Source: Microbacterium sp.
GTDB lineage: Bacteria; Actinomycetota; Actinomycetes; Actinomycetales; Microbacteriaceae
Length of the DNA: 64,000 nt
Reading direction: 5' to 3'
Assembly (NCBI RefSeq): GCF_031180975.1
Contig: NZ_JAPSLI010000011.1
Location: 57,076 to 121,075 of the forward strand
The translations under genes were made by a program, and so were the position numbers. Below are positions 32,862 through 41,849 of this stretch, piece after piece; positions within the stretch are counted from its first letter, which is position 1; the number at the start of each line of letters is the position of its first letter. The notes below the pieces were generated by a model. That model was not told where the DNA came from, did not search any database, and saw nothing but the letters and a program-made list of their open reading frames with translations.

Positions 32862-35820
32862 AGGACTGCACGAGCGCCCTCGCCCTGTGCCGCGCCGCTG
32901 CTTCGCTGCGGCTCGACGCACCCAGCTTGCGGAGGATCGCCGACACGTGCACGCTCACCGTCTTGACGCTGATGAACAGCCGCTCCGAGATCTGCCGGTT
33001 GCTGAGTCCCTCTGCGAGCAGCTCGAGCACCTGAGCCTCTCGGGCGGTCAGTTCGTTCACGCCGCTCGGGTGCTGCTCCGCTCGCACGCCGGATGCCGTG
33101 GCGAGGGCGTCCACGTCCTGCGCGAGCCGTACGTGGCCGATCTGCGCGGCGATCAGGGCGGCGTCGGCGAGGACGGATGCCGCCTCGGCGCGACCGGCGC
33201 GGTCGCCGCGCACCAGCCGGCGGGCGAGCTCGAGCCGCACCACGACCCGGTACGCGGCCGGCATGTCGTCGGCGTCCGCCACCGGGACGGCGGTGCGCAG
33301 CGCGTCGACCTCCCCGTCGAGCAGAGCGGTGAGCAGGACGCCCCACCCGTCAGGACGCTGGCCGGGCGGCGTGGATGCCCAGAGCGCGGCGATCCCGGCG
33401 GCCAGCTCACCGGCATCCGCTTCGGTCTCGGCACCCGCTGCGATGGAGGAGGCGGCCCGGAGCGCCGCGACCGCCCACGCCGACTCGAGCAGCAGCCGGG
33501 GCCCCTGTGCGTGCAGCGGACCGCCGCGCTGCACCAGGCCGCGCACGATCTCCGCCGCACCGTGGGCGTCGCCCGCGTTCAGCCGCAGCGTCAGTTCCGT
33601 GGCGATCAGCGAGTACTCGACCTGCCGCTCGAGGGGCGCGATGCCGAGCATGGTCGGACGCCACTCGTCGAGCAGGCCCCTCGCCTCGTCGAGTCGGCCG
33701 CGCCAGGCGAGCAGCCGGATGCGGGTCGCCATCGTGTACACCCGGAAGATGCGGTGGGTGCGGAAGGTGAGGTCCTTGGCCAGCAGCTCCTCAGCGCGGT
33801 CCACCTCGCCCAGCTGCAGCAGCGGCTCAGCGAGGTTCTGCGTGAGCAGCGAGCCGCTGGTGCGCTCCACGCCGAGCGTGCGGGCGTGCGCGATGCCCTC
33901 CTCGGCAATGCGCACCGCCTCCCGGTGCCGGCCGAGGTGGTGGAGGATGTCGGAGTAGTTCACGTGGTATCGCAGCCGGGCGGTGTCGTCGGCGGCGCGC
34001 TCCCACGCCAGCCGGAAGTCCGTCAGCCCGCCCTCGACATCGCCGAGGTGCACGCGGGCGCTGCCGCGCGTGTTCGCCGCCACCGACATCTGCGCGTCGT
34101 CGCCGATCCGTTCGGCGATCCGGTAGGCCTCGTCGGCCGTGGCGATCGCCTCCTCAAGCTGCGCGGCGACCATTCTCCGCCCGCCGAGCAGGTTCAGCAG
34201 TGTGGCGCGGAGCCGGTCGTCGTCGACGCCGTCCATGCGATCGAGCGCCTGGCAGAGCAGTTCGGCGGAGCCCGGGCGCCCGAGGTTCTGCAGATACAGC
34301 GCCTTGTCGCGCAGCAGCCGGGCGTGCAGGCGCGGCTCGACCGTCTTGGGCTCGACCTCGGCGAGGGCGAGATCGACCACGGCCAGCGAACGTTCGCCGT
34401 CGCCGGCGTTGCGCAGGATCGACCCGAGCCGCAGCAGCAGCGTCACGCGGTCGACGCCCGCCGCCTCCGCGGCGCTCGGCACCTGGTCCCACAGCTCCAG
34501 CGCGAGCTCGCCGAACCGCGCGGCCGTGGAGAACGCGTAGCTGGCCTTCGCGCGCTCCATCGCGGCGATCGCCGCCGACAGCGCGCGGGGTGCGTCGTGC
34601 GCCTGATGCCAGTGGTAGGCGAGCGCCGACTCCAGGCAGGACGCGGGGTCGGCCGTCGCCGCGGCCTCGAGGGCCTCGGCGTAGGCGCGGTGCAGGCGCG
34701 CCCGCTCACCGGGCAGCAGGTCGTCGTGCACGGCCTCGCGCAGCAGCGCGTGCCGGAACCCATACGAGTCGTCCGGTCGGACCGCGAGAATCGACGCCGC
34801 GGCGGCCTCGCGGATGCCGTCGTCCAGGCGCTCGTCGGGCAGCCCTGCCACGCCGGCGAGCAGTTCGTGCGGCACGGGCGCGTCGGATCCTGAGACCGTG
34901 CGCACCACGCGTTTGGCGTCCTCGCCGAGCCGGTCGAAGCGCGCGAGCAGCAGGTCGCGCAGCGACTCCGGCAACGGCCCGAGAGCGTTGCAGGACAGCT
35001 CCTCGATGAAGAACGGCACACCCTCGGACCGCTCCAGAAGCCGGGCGAAGCCGGTGTCGTCGGTCGGCCCGTTCAGCGCCTCCACCATGGCGCGCACGGC
35101 GACGGGGTCGAGCCGGCGCAGCGTCACCCGCTCCAGCAGTCGCGCCCGCTCCGCCTCGACGAGGAACGCGCGCACCCCGCCGCCCCGGCGCACCTCGTCG
35201 ACCCGGCAGGTGAGGACGAACAGCACCCGATGTCCGGACAGCGCCCTCAGCAGGAACGACAGCATGGCCAGCGTCGCGTCGTCGGCCCAGTGCAGGTCCT
35301 CGACGAGCACGACCACTGGGCGCCGTTCGGCGGCCGCCTCCAGCAGGTTGGCGATGGCCTCCCGAAGGGCATCCGGGCTCACGGCGGCGCGGTCGGCGGG
35401 GCCGAGCTCTGGGATCAGCAGGCGGAGGGCAGCCCGCGCCGGTCCGGCGGCCTCGGCCCCGTCGTCGCCCAGCGCCGTGAGCACGCCGCGCAGGATCGAC
35501 GGCAGCGGAGCGTACGGCGCGGGCGTCGCCCCGTAATCCACGCACCAGCCGGTGAACACCGCCGCCGATCGCTCCGCGACGGTACGGAACTCGCGCAGCA
35601 GGCGCGTCTTGCCGATACCGGCTTCGCCTGCGACGAGCACGGATGCCGTCTCGCCAGCGGCCGCACGCCGCAGCGCGTCGCCGAGCAGACTCAGCTCGGC
35701 GTCACGGCCCACCATGTCGGCGGTCTGGGCGATGAGCGACATGCTCTCATCGTCCCACCGGCCGCCGACATCGGCGCCGATCCGGGCGATGAAAGCGCGA
35801 TCGGGCGCGGGTGCGATCAT
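32860..35820 (-). CDS. Large ATP-binding LuxR-family regulator (MalT/LAL type)
   Basis: 986 residues from ATG 35820, chosen because it overlaps the small upstream gene's stop as ATGA; ATG 35841 would add seven residues. An N-terminal AAA/STAND ATPase has Walker A AGEAGIGKTRLLREF and Walker B VVVLVEDLHWADD. A long helical TPR-like middle and a C-terminal LuxR helix-turn-helix (LTAREAQVLELLAEGLSNRQ) follow. Such proteins are signal-gated activators; the ligand and targets are not apparent. Possible targets are the adjacent small gene or PutP. Confidence 0.92.
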   Translation of the reverse strand: MIAPAPDRAFIARIGADVGGRWDDESMSLIAQTADMVGRDAELSLLGDALRRAAAGETASVLVAGEAGIGKTRLLREFRTVAERSAAVFTGWCVDYGATPAPYAPLPSILRGVLTALGDDGAEAAGPARAALRLLIPELGPADRAAVSPDALREAIANLLEAAAERRPVVVLVEDLHWADDATLAMLSFLLRALSGHRVLFVLTCRVDEVRRGGGVRAFLVEAERARLLERVTLRRLDPVAVRAMVEALNGPTDDTGFARLLERSEGVPFFIEELSCNALGPLPESLRDLLLARFDRLGEDAKRVVRTVSGSDAPVPHELLAGVAGLPDERLDDGIREAAAASILAVRPDDSYGFRHALLREAVHDDLLPGERARLHRAYAEALEAAATADPASCLESALAYHWHQAHDAPRALSAAIAAMERAKASYAFSTAARFGELALELWDQVPSAAEAAGVDRVTLLLRLGSILRNAGDGERSLAVVDLALAEVEPKTVEPRLHARLLRDKALYLQNLGRPGSAELLCQALDRMDGVDDDRLRATLLNLLGGRRMVAAQLEEAIATADEAYRIAERIGDDAQMSVAANTRGSARVHLGDVEGGLTDFRLAWERAADDTARLRYHVNYSDILHHLGRHREAVRIAEEGIAHARTLGVERTSGSLLTQNLAEPLLQLGEVDRAEELLAKDLTFRTHRIFRVYTMATRIRLLAWRGRLDEARGLLDEWRPTMLGIAPLERQVEYSLIATELTLRLNAGDAHGAAEIVRGLVQRGGPLHAQGPRLLLESAWAVAALRAASSIAAGAETEADAGELAAGIAALWASTPPGQRPDGWGVLLTALLDGEVDALRTAVPVADADDMPAAYRVVVRLELARRLVRGDRAGRAEAASVLADAALIAAQIGHVRLAQDVDALATASGVRAEQHPSGVNELTAREAQVLELLAEGLSNRQISERLFISVKTVSVHVSAILRKLGASSRSEAAARHRARALVQS

Positions 35821-36068
35821 GCCGGCGCGCACGCCACGCACGCGTCGGCGGCCTCAGTGCGCCGCTCGCGGGGCGAGGTCGCCGGCGCGACGGCATCCGT
35901 TCGTCCCTCCCGGCGGTGCAGCAGCCGGCCGATCCGCACCGTCCACCGCTCGCGGGGCACGAAGCGGTCGGGCTGCTCGAGCATCAGGCGGCGGCGCTCC
36001 AGTTCGGTCTCGAGGCGCTCGGCATCCAGGACGTTGACCCGGTGGATGAGGTAGGGGTGCTCGTACAT
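35817..36068 (-). CDS. Small hypothetical protein coupled to the LuxR-family regulator
   Basis: 83 residues from ATG 36068, with AGGAG six bases upstream. No family recognised. It begins MYEHPYLIHRVNVLDAERLE, is rich in Arg and Glu (about 18 Arg), helical in character, and ends with a CVAC motif. The ATGA overlap with the regulator gene implies co-translation. The N-terminal half resembles small actinobacterial proteins found beside such regulators, but no role can be stated. Confidence 0.75.
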   Translation of the reverse strand: MYEHPYLIHRVNVLDAERLETELERRRLMLEQPDRFVPRERWTVRIGRLLHRREGRTDAVAPATSPRERRTEAADACVACAPA

Positions 36069-36156
36069 GGGATCTCCTCTTTCGACGCGTCCCACGTTCC
36101 TCTCTGAGGGGGCGGGTGGGCATCGGGAGGATTCCCTATTCTTCGAGCGGACCGCC

Positions 36157-37659
36157 TCAGTTGTCGGCGCGGGGTCGCACCGCGAGCATGGTGCCGGTGT
36201 CGGTGAACTCCTGCTGGATCTCCTCGTTGTGCCGATAGGTCACCAGGCTGACCAGCACGGCGGCGACCGTGGCGAGCACGAATGCGGGCAGCAGCTCGTA
36301 CAGGCCGGTGTTGAGCGCCTTCCAGATGAAGACCGTCGCGGCGCCCACGAACATGCCGGTCAGGGCGCCCCAGGTGGTGAGCTTCCGCCAGAACAGGCTG
36401 AGCAGGATGATCGGGCCGAATGCAGCTCCGAAACCGGCCCACGCGAACGACACGAGCCCGAGGATGGTGTCGTTCGGGGTGATGGCGAGCACGATGGCCA
36501 CGATCGCCACGGCCAGCACCGCCATGCGCCCGAGCAGGACGAGCCGCTTCTGCGACGGCGGGTCCTTCTTCACCACCTTGTACAGGTCCTCGACGAGCGC
36601 CGACGAGCACACCACCAACTGACTGGAGATCGTGCTCATGATCGCCGCGAGCACGGCCGCCAGGATGAGACCGGCGACGAACGGGGGCAGCAGCGTCTGC
36701 GACATCACGAGCACCACTGTCTCGGCGTTGTCGAGGTCGATGCCCTGCTGCGCCATGTACGCGATGCCGACCAGGCCGGACAGCACCGCCCCGCCCATGG
36801 AGATCACCATCCAGGAGATGCCGATGCGGCGAGCGCTCTTGGCCTCCTGCGGCGTGCGCAACGCCATGAACCGCACGATGATGTGCGGCTGACCGAAGTA
36901 GCCGAGGCCCCAGGCGAGCGCCGAGACGATCGCGAGCATCGTGGCGCCGGTGACGGCCTCGCCGCCGAGCAGCGCGAGGTGCCCCGCACCGGCGTTCTCG
37001 GCGATCAGGCCGCCCGTCTCCCCCAGGCCGCCGATCGCGATCACCGCGGCGACCGGGACGACGATCAGCGCGATCACCATCATCAGTCCCTGCACGACGT
37101 CGGTGAACGATGCCCCGAGGAAACCGCCGAACAGCGTGTAGAGCAGCGTGATGCCACCCACCAGCAGCATCCCGAACAGGTAGTCGCCGTTGAACGAGCT
37201 CTCGAAGAAGACGCCGGCGGCGACCATGCCGGACGAGATGTACAGCGTGAAGAACACCAGGATGATCAGGCCTGCCAGCACCCGCAGCGTGCGGCTGGAG
37301 TCGCGGAGTCGGTTTTCGAAGAAGCTCGGCACCGTGATCGAGTTGCGCGACACCTGCGTGTAGGCGCGCAGCCGCGGGGCGACGAGCAGCCAGTTCAGGT
37401 ACGCGCCGATGGTGAGGCCGATCGCGATCCACGCCTCGATCAGGCCGCTGACGTAGATCGCGCCGGGCAGTCCCATCACGAGCCAGCCCGACATGTCCGC
37501 GGCGCCGGCGCTGATCGCGGCGACCCACGGCGGAAGGTTGCGACCGCCGAGCATGTAGTCCTCATGGTCGTCGGTGCGCCGGAACGCGATGTAGCCGATG
37601 AGCAGCATCCCCGCGAAGTACAGCGCCAGGGCGGCGTAGGTGAAGATCTGATCGGACAT
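36157..37659 (-). CDS. putP: Sodium/proline symporter
   Basis: 500 residues with 12-13 membrane segments, SSS family. Diagnostic stretches are YMLGGRNLPPWVAAISAGAA, ADMSGWLVMGLPGA (the PutP sodium-site region) and FGAAFGPIILLSLFWRKLT. It imports proline with sodium. The length is normal. Its own promoter must lie in 37660-37759, shared with a divergent AlkD-like gene. Confidence 0.93.
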   Translation of the reverse strand: MSDQIFTYAALALYFAGMLLIGYIAFRRTDDHEDYMLGGRNLPPWVAAISAGAADMSGWLVMGLPGAIYVSGLIEAWIAIGLTIGAYLNWLLVAPRLRAYTQVSRNSITVPSFFENRLRDSSRTLRVLAGLIILVFFTLYISSGMVAAGVFFESSFNGDYLFGMLLVGGITLLYTLFGGFLGASFTDVVQGLMMVIALIVVPVAAVIAIGGLGETGGLIAENAGAGHLALLGGEAVTGATMLAIVSALAWGLGYFGQPHIIVRFMALRTPQEAKSARRIGISWMVISMGGAVLSGLVGIAYMAQQGIDLDNAETVVLVMSQTLLPPFVAGLILAAVLAAIMSTISSQLVVCSSALVEDLYKVVKKDPPSQKRLVLLGRMAVLAVAIVAIVLAITPNDTILGLVSFAWAGFGAAFGPIILLSLFWRKLTTWGALTGMFVGAATVFIWKALNTGLYELLPAFVLATVAAVLVSLVTYRHNEEIQQEFTDTGTMLAVRPRADN

Positions 37660-37759
37660 GGTCGCCCCTCCCTGCGGTGCAGGTCACCGCATGCGGTCGA
37701 GAGACATGATGCCGAACAGGGCCGCCCCGCACCAGTGGCGCTCCGCGTAGCCTGGGGTC

Positions 37760-38428
37760 ATGTCGACGCTCACCGCCTCCGACGCGCTCGCCGAACTCGC
37801 CGCCCTCGAGGATCCCAAGGCGCGTGCCGTGAACGAGCGGCACGGCGACGCCCACGGCGTCAACCTGTCGAAGCTGCGAACCCTCGCGAAGCGGATCGGC
37901 ATGGACGCGCCCCTCGCCCGCGAACTGTGGGACTCCGGCGACGTGGCCGGGCAGCTGCTGGCCCTGCTCATCATGCGGCCGCGGGAAGCGGATGCCGACG
38001 AGCTCGACGCCATGCTGCGCTCGACGCGCAGCGCCAAGGCGCACGACTGGTTCGTGAATTACATCGCGAAGAAGTCGCCGCTCGCCGAGCAGCTGCGGGT
38101 GCGCTGGTTCGACGACGCGGATGCCGACGTGCGCGCCGCCGCCTGGGCGCTCACCACCGACCGCGTCGTGAAGAAGCCCGACGGACTCGACCTCGACGAC
38201 CTCCTCGACCGGATCGAGGCGGAGTTGAGGGATGCCGATCCCCGACTGCAGTGGGCCATGAACGAGACGCTCGCGAACCTCGGCATCCATCATCCGGCGC
38301 TTCGGGAGCGCGCCGTCGCGATCGGCGAACGGCTGCAGGTGCTCGCCGACTACCCCGTGCCGCCGGGCTGCACCTCGCCGTTCGCGCCGCTGTGGATCGC
38401 CGAGATCGTCCGCCGCCGAGAGGGCTGA
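37760..38428 (+). CDS. AlkD-like DNA alkylation repair (HEAT-repeat) protein
   Basis: 222 residues, all helical repeats. RHGDAHGVNLSKLRTLAKRI and LALLIMRPREADADELDAML fit the DNA alkylation repair enzyme family, whose AlkD members excise alkylated purines without base flipping. Key residues for glycosylase activity cannot be confirmed here. The ATG is six bases after TAGCCT, so it is probably leaderless. It is divergent from putP. Confidence 0.75.
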   Translation: MSTLTASDALAELAALEDPKARAVNERHGDAHGVNLSKLRTLAKRIGMDAPLARELWDSGDVAGQLLALLIMRPREADADELDAMLRSTRSAKAHDWFVNYIAKKSPLAEQLRVRWFDDADADVRAAAWALTTDRVVKKPDGLDLDDLLDRIEAELRDADPRLQWAMNETLANLGIHHPALRERAVAIGERLQVLADYPVPPGCTSPFAPLWIAEIVRRREG

Positions 38429-38442
38429 ACCGCAGAAGATCC

Positions 38443-38497
38443 TTGACCGGATCGGCGAATCCGCGCTACCTTATCGATATACGGAACGTTCATTCCG
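38443..38497 (+). promoter_or_regulatory. Strong promoter with operator-like inverted repeat before a 52-residue gene
   Basis: TTGACC (38443-38448), 18 bases, TACCTT (38467-38472). Then CGGAA-N6-TTCCG at 38482-38497, near the expected transcription start. A regulated promoter is likely. Confidence 0.6.
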
Positions 38498-38534
38498 CAG
38501 TATGAAACTCATCCCAAGGACGGGAGGTTGTCCC

Positions 38535-38693
38535 ATGGCCGATCAGATCGACCGCAGCGACGAGGCCGCGGTGGCGAGCCCGAGCACAGTCCTGTTCCCC
38601 AGTGTCAGCGTCGACCCGGACTTCCACATCCCGCCGCGCGGGCGCGGCGTCCTGCGGCGCGCCATCCGGAACCTGTTCCCGCGCACGTCCTGA
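38535..38693 (+). CDS. Small hypothetical protein (52 residues)
   Basis: ATG 38535 with GGGAGG nine bases upstream. The sequence begins MADQIDRSDEAAVAS and ends with a basic RGVLRRAIRNLFPRTS tail: an acidic N-terminal half and an Arg-rich, amphipathic C-terminus. No cysteines and no signal peptide. No family recognised. It has its own promoter and a possible operator, so it is likely expressed. No modification enzyme genes are adjacent, so calling it a precursor peptide would be speculation. Confidence 0.6.
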   Translation: MADQIDRSDEAAVASPSTVLFPSVSVDPDFHIPPRGRGVLRRAIRNLFPRTS

Positions 38694-38741
38694 GCCGCGC
38701 GATTCGGTGCTGACCGCTGCGCGCCGGTTCGCGCGCAGCGG

Positions 38742-39662
38742 TCAGGCGCGCAACGGCGAGCGCCGTGCCGAGGGCCGTGGCACGTCCGGAGCGAGGATCG
38801 CGAGCAGTTGCACGAGGGTCGAGAGCCACAGCAGCACGAGAGCGACCACGATCCCCTCCAGTGCGGCCACCGACAGCATCCGAAAGCCGAAGGTGAGCAC
38901 GAGTCCGGCGGCGACGAGCACGACGAGGGCGATCGTCAGGACGCGCAGCACCGGTCGCGCCCCCACGACCACGGTCGTCAGGACGACTGCGGCGAGCAGC
39001 AGACCGAGCGCGCTGAACGCCGCGATGGCGTGCGGGATCCGGGCCGTGTCGAGCGGCAGCATCCCGACCGCCGCGAGCGCGGCGCCCGCACCGGCCCAGG
39101 TGAGCACGACGGAGGCGATCGCGGGCAGGGCGTCGTCCCCCAGCATCCGATGCAGGTCGCGGCCGAGGTACGAGCCGCAGGTGGCGATCAGCAGACCGGC
39201 GATGACCACCGTGCCGTTGAAGGCCCAGCCGCCGATTCCGATGCCCAGCTGTGAGAAGCTGCGTTCCCACCACGTCGGGTCGGTCGCGGTGATCATCGCG
39301 AACAGCGTGCCGATCACGAGGAACGAGAACAGCAGCGCGGCGAGATCGGCGGTGCTCAGCCGGATGCCGGAACGGAACGCCAGCCGTCCGCCGACCGCGG
39401 CGGCGACTCCGGTGAACGCACCGCCCCCCGGTGCGGGGAGCGTGAGCCCTTGTAGGCCGGTGGCCAGCACCTCGCCGGCGAGCAGCACACCCAGCGCGGT
39501 GACGCCGGCGACAGCGATGCCGACCGCGACCGCGCTGACGTGCGAGACGATCGCCTGCCAGGGCGGCATGCCCGCCGTCTCGTCCGCACGGTGCACGACC
39601 GAGCTGACCGCGAACGCGCCGCCGGCGATCACCGCCGCCACCAGCGCCACCGGGATGATCAC
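38742..39662 (-). CDS. DUF998 family membrane protein
   Basis: 306 residues with about eight membrane segments. The GTG start at 39662 directly follows the upstream stop. The ERSFSQLGIGIGGWAFNGTV stretch is the typical DUF998 landmark. Function unknown. It is co-transcribed with the small membrane protein encoded immediately upstream and ends close to the convergent 52-residue gene. Confidence 0.85.
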   Translation of the reverse strand: MIIPVALVAAVIAGGAFAVSSVVHRADETAGMPPWQAIVSHVSAVAVGIAVAGVTALGVLLAGEVLATGLQGLTLPAPGGGAFTGVAAAVGGRLAFRSGIRLSTADLAALLFSFLVIGTLFAMITATDPTWWERSFSQLGIGIGGWAFNGTVVIAGLLIATCGSYLGRDLHRMLGDDALPAIASVVLTWAGAGAALAAVGMLPLDTARIPHAIAAFSALGLLLAAVVLTTVVVGARPVLRVLTIALVVLVAAGLVLTFGFRMLSVAALEGIVVALVLLWLSTLVQLLAILAPDVPRPSARRSPLRA

Positions 39663-39839
39663 CTAGCCGTCGCCGCTGAACGGACGATCGGCGCCCCACA
39701 GCACGACGGTGCCGGCGGCCGCGCCCAGGACGAAGCACGCCACCGTGGCCCACATCGTGCGCACCAGCTCGCGCAGCGCTCGCCGCTGGCCGGGCCCGGC
39801 CGGGGGCACCGGGTCGATCGTGCGCGTGTCGTGAACCAC
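39663..39839 (-). CDS. Small single-span membrane protein, uncharacterised
   Basis: 58 residues from a GTG at 39839; a GTG at 39884 would give 73. One hydrophobic segment (MWATVACFVLGAAAGTVVLW) follows a basic stretch, which suggests a cytoplasmic N-terminus. Its TAG stop touches the GTG of the DUF998 gene, so the pair is one unit. The start choice is weak. Confidence 0.5.
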   Translation of the reverse strand: MVHDTRTIDPVPPAGPGQRRALRELVRTMWATVACFVLGAAAGTVVLWGADRPFSGDG

Positions 39840-39901
39840 CCGTTCATCGAAGCATGACCCGCCGACCCGGCGTGCGGGGATCACCGGTCTACCCTGAACG
39901 G

Positions 39902-40612
39902 ATGAGCACTCACATCGCCGCAGCCCCCGGGGAGATCGCCCCCATCGTCCTGTTCCCGGGGGACCCTCGCCGGGCGAGGTGGATCGCCGAGAACTTCCTC
40001 GAGGATGCCGTGTGCTACAGCGAAGTCCGCGGGATGCTGGGCTTCACCGGCACCTGGAACGGCCACCATGTGTCGGCGCAGGGCTCGGGCATGGGGCAGC
40101 CGTCGATGTCGATCTACGCCAACGAACTGTTCGACTCCTACGACGTGCAGACGATCGTGCGGGTCGGCTCGTGCGGTGCGCTGACAGAGCGGGTCGGCAT
40201 GCGCGACATCATCATCGCGAACGGCGCGTGCACCGACTCGGGGATCAACCGGGTGCGCTTCCACGGCCAGGACTACGCACCGGTGGCGGACTTCGGACTG
40301 CTGCGCGCGGCGGTCGAAGCGGCGGAGGGGATGCAGCTGGACAGTGCGGTGCACGTCGGGCTGCTGTTCTCCAGCGACCAGTTCTACAGCACCCGGACCG
40401 AGCTCACCGAGCCGCTCGTACAGCACGGCGCGCTCGCCGTGGAGATGGAGACCAGCGCCCTGTACACCCTCGCCGCGTACCGGCAGCGCCGGGCGCTCAG
40501 CATCTGCACCGTGTCGGACCACCTGGTGACGCACGAGGAGACCACGGCATTGGAGCGCGAGCAGACGTTCGGGGAGATGATCGAGATCGCGCTGCGCGCC
40601 GCGACGGCCTGA
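39902..40612 (+). CDS. deoD: Purine-nucleoside phosphorylase, DeoD type
   Basis: 236 residues, the usual size of hexameric PNP. It splits purine (deoxy)nucleosides with phosphate. Motifs are LFPGDPRRA (phosphate), GSGMGQPSMSIYANEL, RVGSCGAL, AVEMETSALY (ribose binding) and VSDHLV with the catalytic Asp. TACCCT lies six bases before the ATG, so it is probably leaderless. It is a nucleoside salvage gene, transcribed alone. Confidence 0.94.
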   Translation: MSTHIAAAPGEIAPIVLFPGDPRRARWIAENFLEDAVCYSEVRGMLGFTGTWNGHHVSAQGSGMGQPSMSIYANELFDSYDVQTIVRVGSCGALTERVGMRDIIIANGACTDSGINRVRFHGQDYAPVADFGLLRAAVEAAEGMQLDSAVHVGLLFSSDQFYSTRTELTEPLVQHGALAVEMETSALYTLAAYRQRRALSICTVSDHLVTHEETTALEREQTFGEMIEIALRAATA

Positions 40613-40677
40613 GCCGGCACGGGTGAGCACGGCATCCACTCGACCGGCGAGATGCCCGCCCCGCTAGCGTTGGGGGC

Positions 40678-41709
40678 ATGCGCATCCCCGCGGCGATCCG
40701 GTCATCCCGGCGAGCACCACTGCTGCAGGTGCTCAAGTCGGCGGCCGCGACCATCGCGGCGTGGCTCATCGCCGGGTGGCTGATCCCTGGCCCGCTGCCG
40801 GTGTTCGCGGCGATCGCCGCGCTGCTCGTGGTGCAGCCGAGCGTCAACCAGTCGCTGTCGAAGGCGCTCGAGCGCAGCGTCGGCGTAATCGCCGGCGTCG
40901 CGATCGCCGTGCTGCTGAGCCTCGTGCTCGGGCCGCAGAGCTGGGTGGTGCTGGCCGCGATCGTGGTCGCCATGCTGGTCGCCTGGGCCTCGCGCGCTTC
41001 GCCCGGTACGGGCAATCAGGTCGCGATCTCGGCCATGCTCGTGCTGGCGCTGGGCTCGTCGAGTCCCGGGTACGCGGTCGATCGCATCCTGGAGACGCTG
41101 ATCGGCGCCGCGATCGGGTTCGTCGTCAACGTGCTGGTGGTGCCGCCCGTGCACACCGCGCCTGCGCGGCGTGACCTCGGTCTGCTCGGGCGCGAGGTGG
41201 CCGCCAGCCTGGAGCGTCTGGCCGACGCCCTCCCGTCGGTGCGGACCCGCGCCGATCTGGAGGCGCTGATGGTACAGGTGCGGCTGCTGCGGCCGATGCG
41301 GGGCGCCGCTGACATGTCCCTCACGACGGCCGAGGAGTCTCTGGCGCTGAACCCGCGCGGGTCTCGGCACCGCGACGACCTCGTCGCCATGCGAGCGCTG
41401 CTCGACCGGCTCTCTCCCGTCGTCACACAGGTGATCGGCATGACGAGGGCCTACTTCGACCATTACGACGACGCCCTGGCCGACGATCCGACGGTGCGGG
41501 CCATCGCCGAGCAGCTGCGGAGGGCGGGGCACGACGTGCGGCTGGCCGTGCAGCAGTCGGATGCGGCGGACGAGCCGGCGACGTCGGCGATCCCGGCGCT
41601 GACGACTCCCCTGGTGGTGCGCCGCCCGGCATCCGAGCACTGGGTGCTGATCGGATCGCTCATGGAGGACCTTCGCCGCATCCACGGCGAGCTCGCCGGC
41701 GAGCGCTGA
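40678..41709 (+). CDS. FUSC-family (aromatic acid exporter-like) membrane protein
   Basis: 343 residues. Five to six membrane helices in the first 150 residues (AATIAAWLIAGWLIPGPLPV and following), then a cytoplasmic helical domain. This is the half-size FUSC arrangement seen in actinobacteria, probably functioning as a dimer. The substrate is unknown. TAGCGT seven bases before the ATG indicates leaderless expression. Confidence 0.82.
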   Translation: MRIPAAIRSSRRAPLLQVLKSAAATIAAWLIAGWLIPGPLPVFAAIAALLVVQPSVNQSLSKALERSVGVIAGVAIAVLLSLVLGPQSWVVLAAIVVAMLVAWASRASPGTGNQVAISAMLVLALGSSSPGYAVDRILETLIGAAIGFVVNVLVVPPVHTAPARRDLGLLGREVAASLERLADALPSVRTRADLEALMVQVRLLRPMRGAADMSLTTAEESLALNPRGSRHRDDLVAMRALLDRLSPVVTQVIGMTRAYFDHYDDALADDPTVRAIAEQLRRAGHDVRLAVQQSDAADEPATSAIPALTTPLVVRRPASEHWVLIGSLMEDLRRIHGELAGER

Positions 41710-41728
41710 GCACGTCTCGCCGGTCGGC

Positions 41729-41815
41729 GTTCACAACTCAGGAGAACCGGCCGGGTTCGGGCGCGCAGGCGGCGATGTGATCGTCGCCACGCGGCTTCGT
41801 TCCTGAGTTGTGAAC
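41729..41815. repeat. 87-bp palindrome-ended element, copy 2 (left of the fructose-type module)
   Basis: The ends GTTCACAACTCAGGA and TCCTGAGTTGTGAAC are perfect 15-base inverted repeats. The interior is about 90 percent identical to 48563-48649, in the same orientation. It lies between convergent genes. Confidence 0.9.
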
Positions 41816-41849
41816 AACCCTGCGTCACGCGGCGCGGAAGCGGTGGCGC

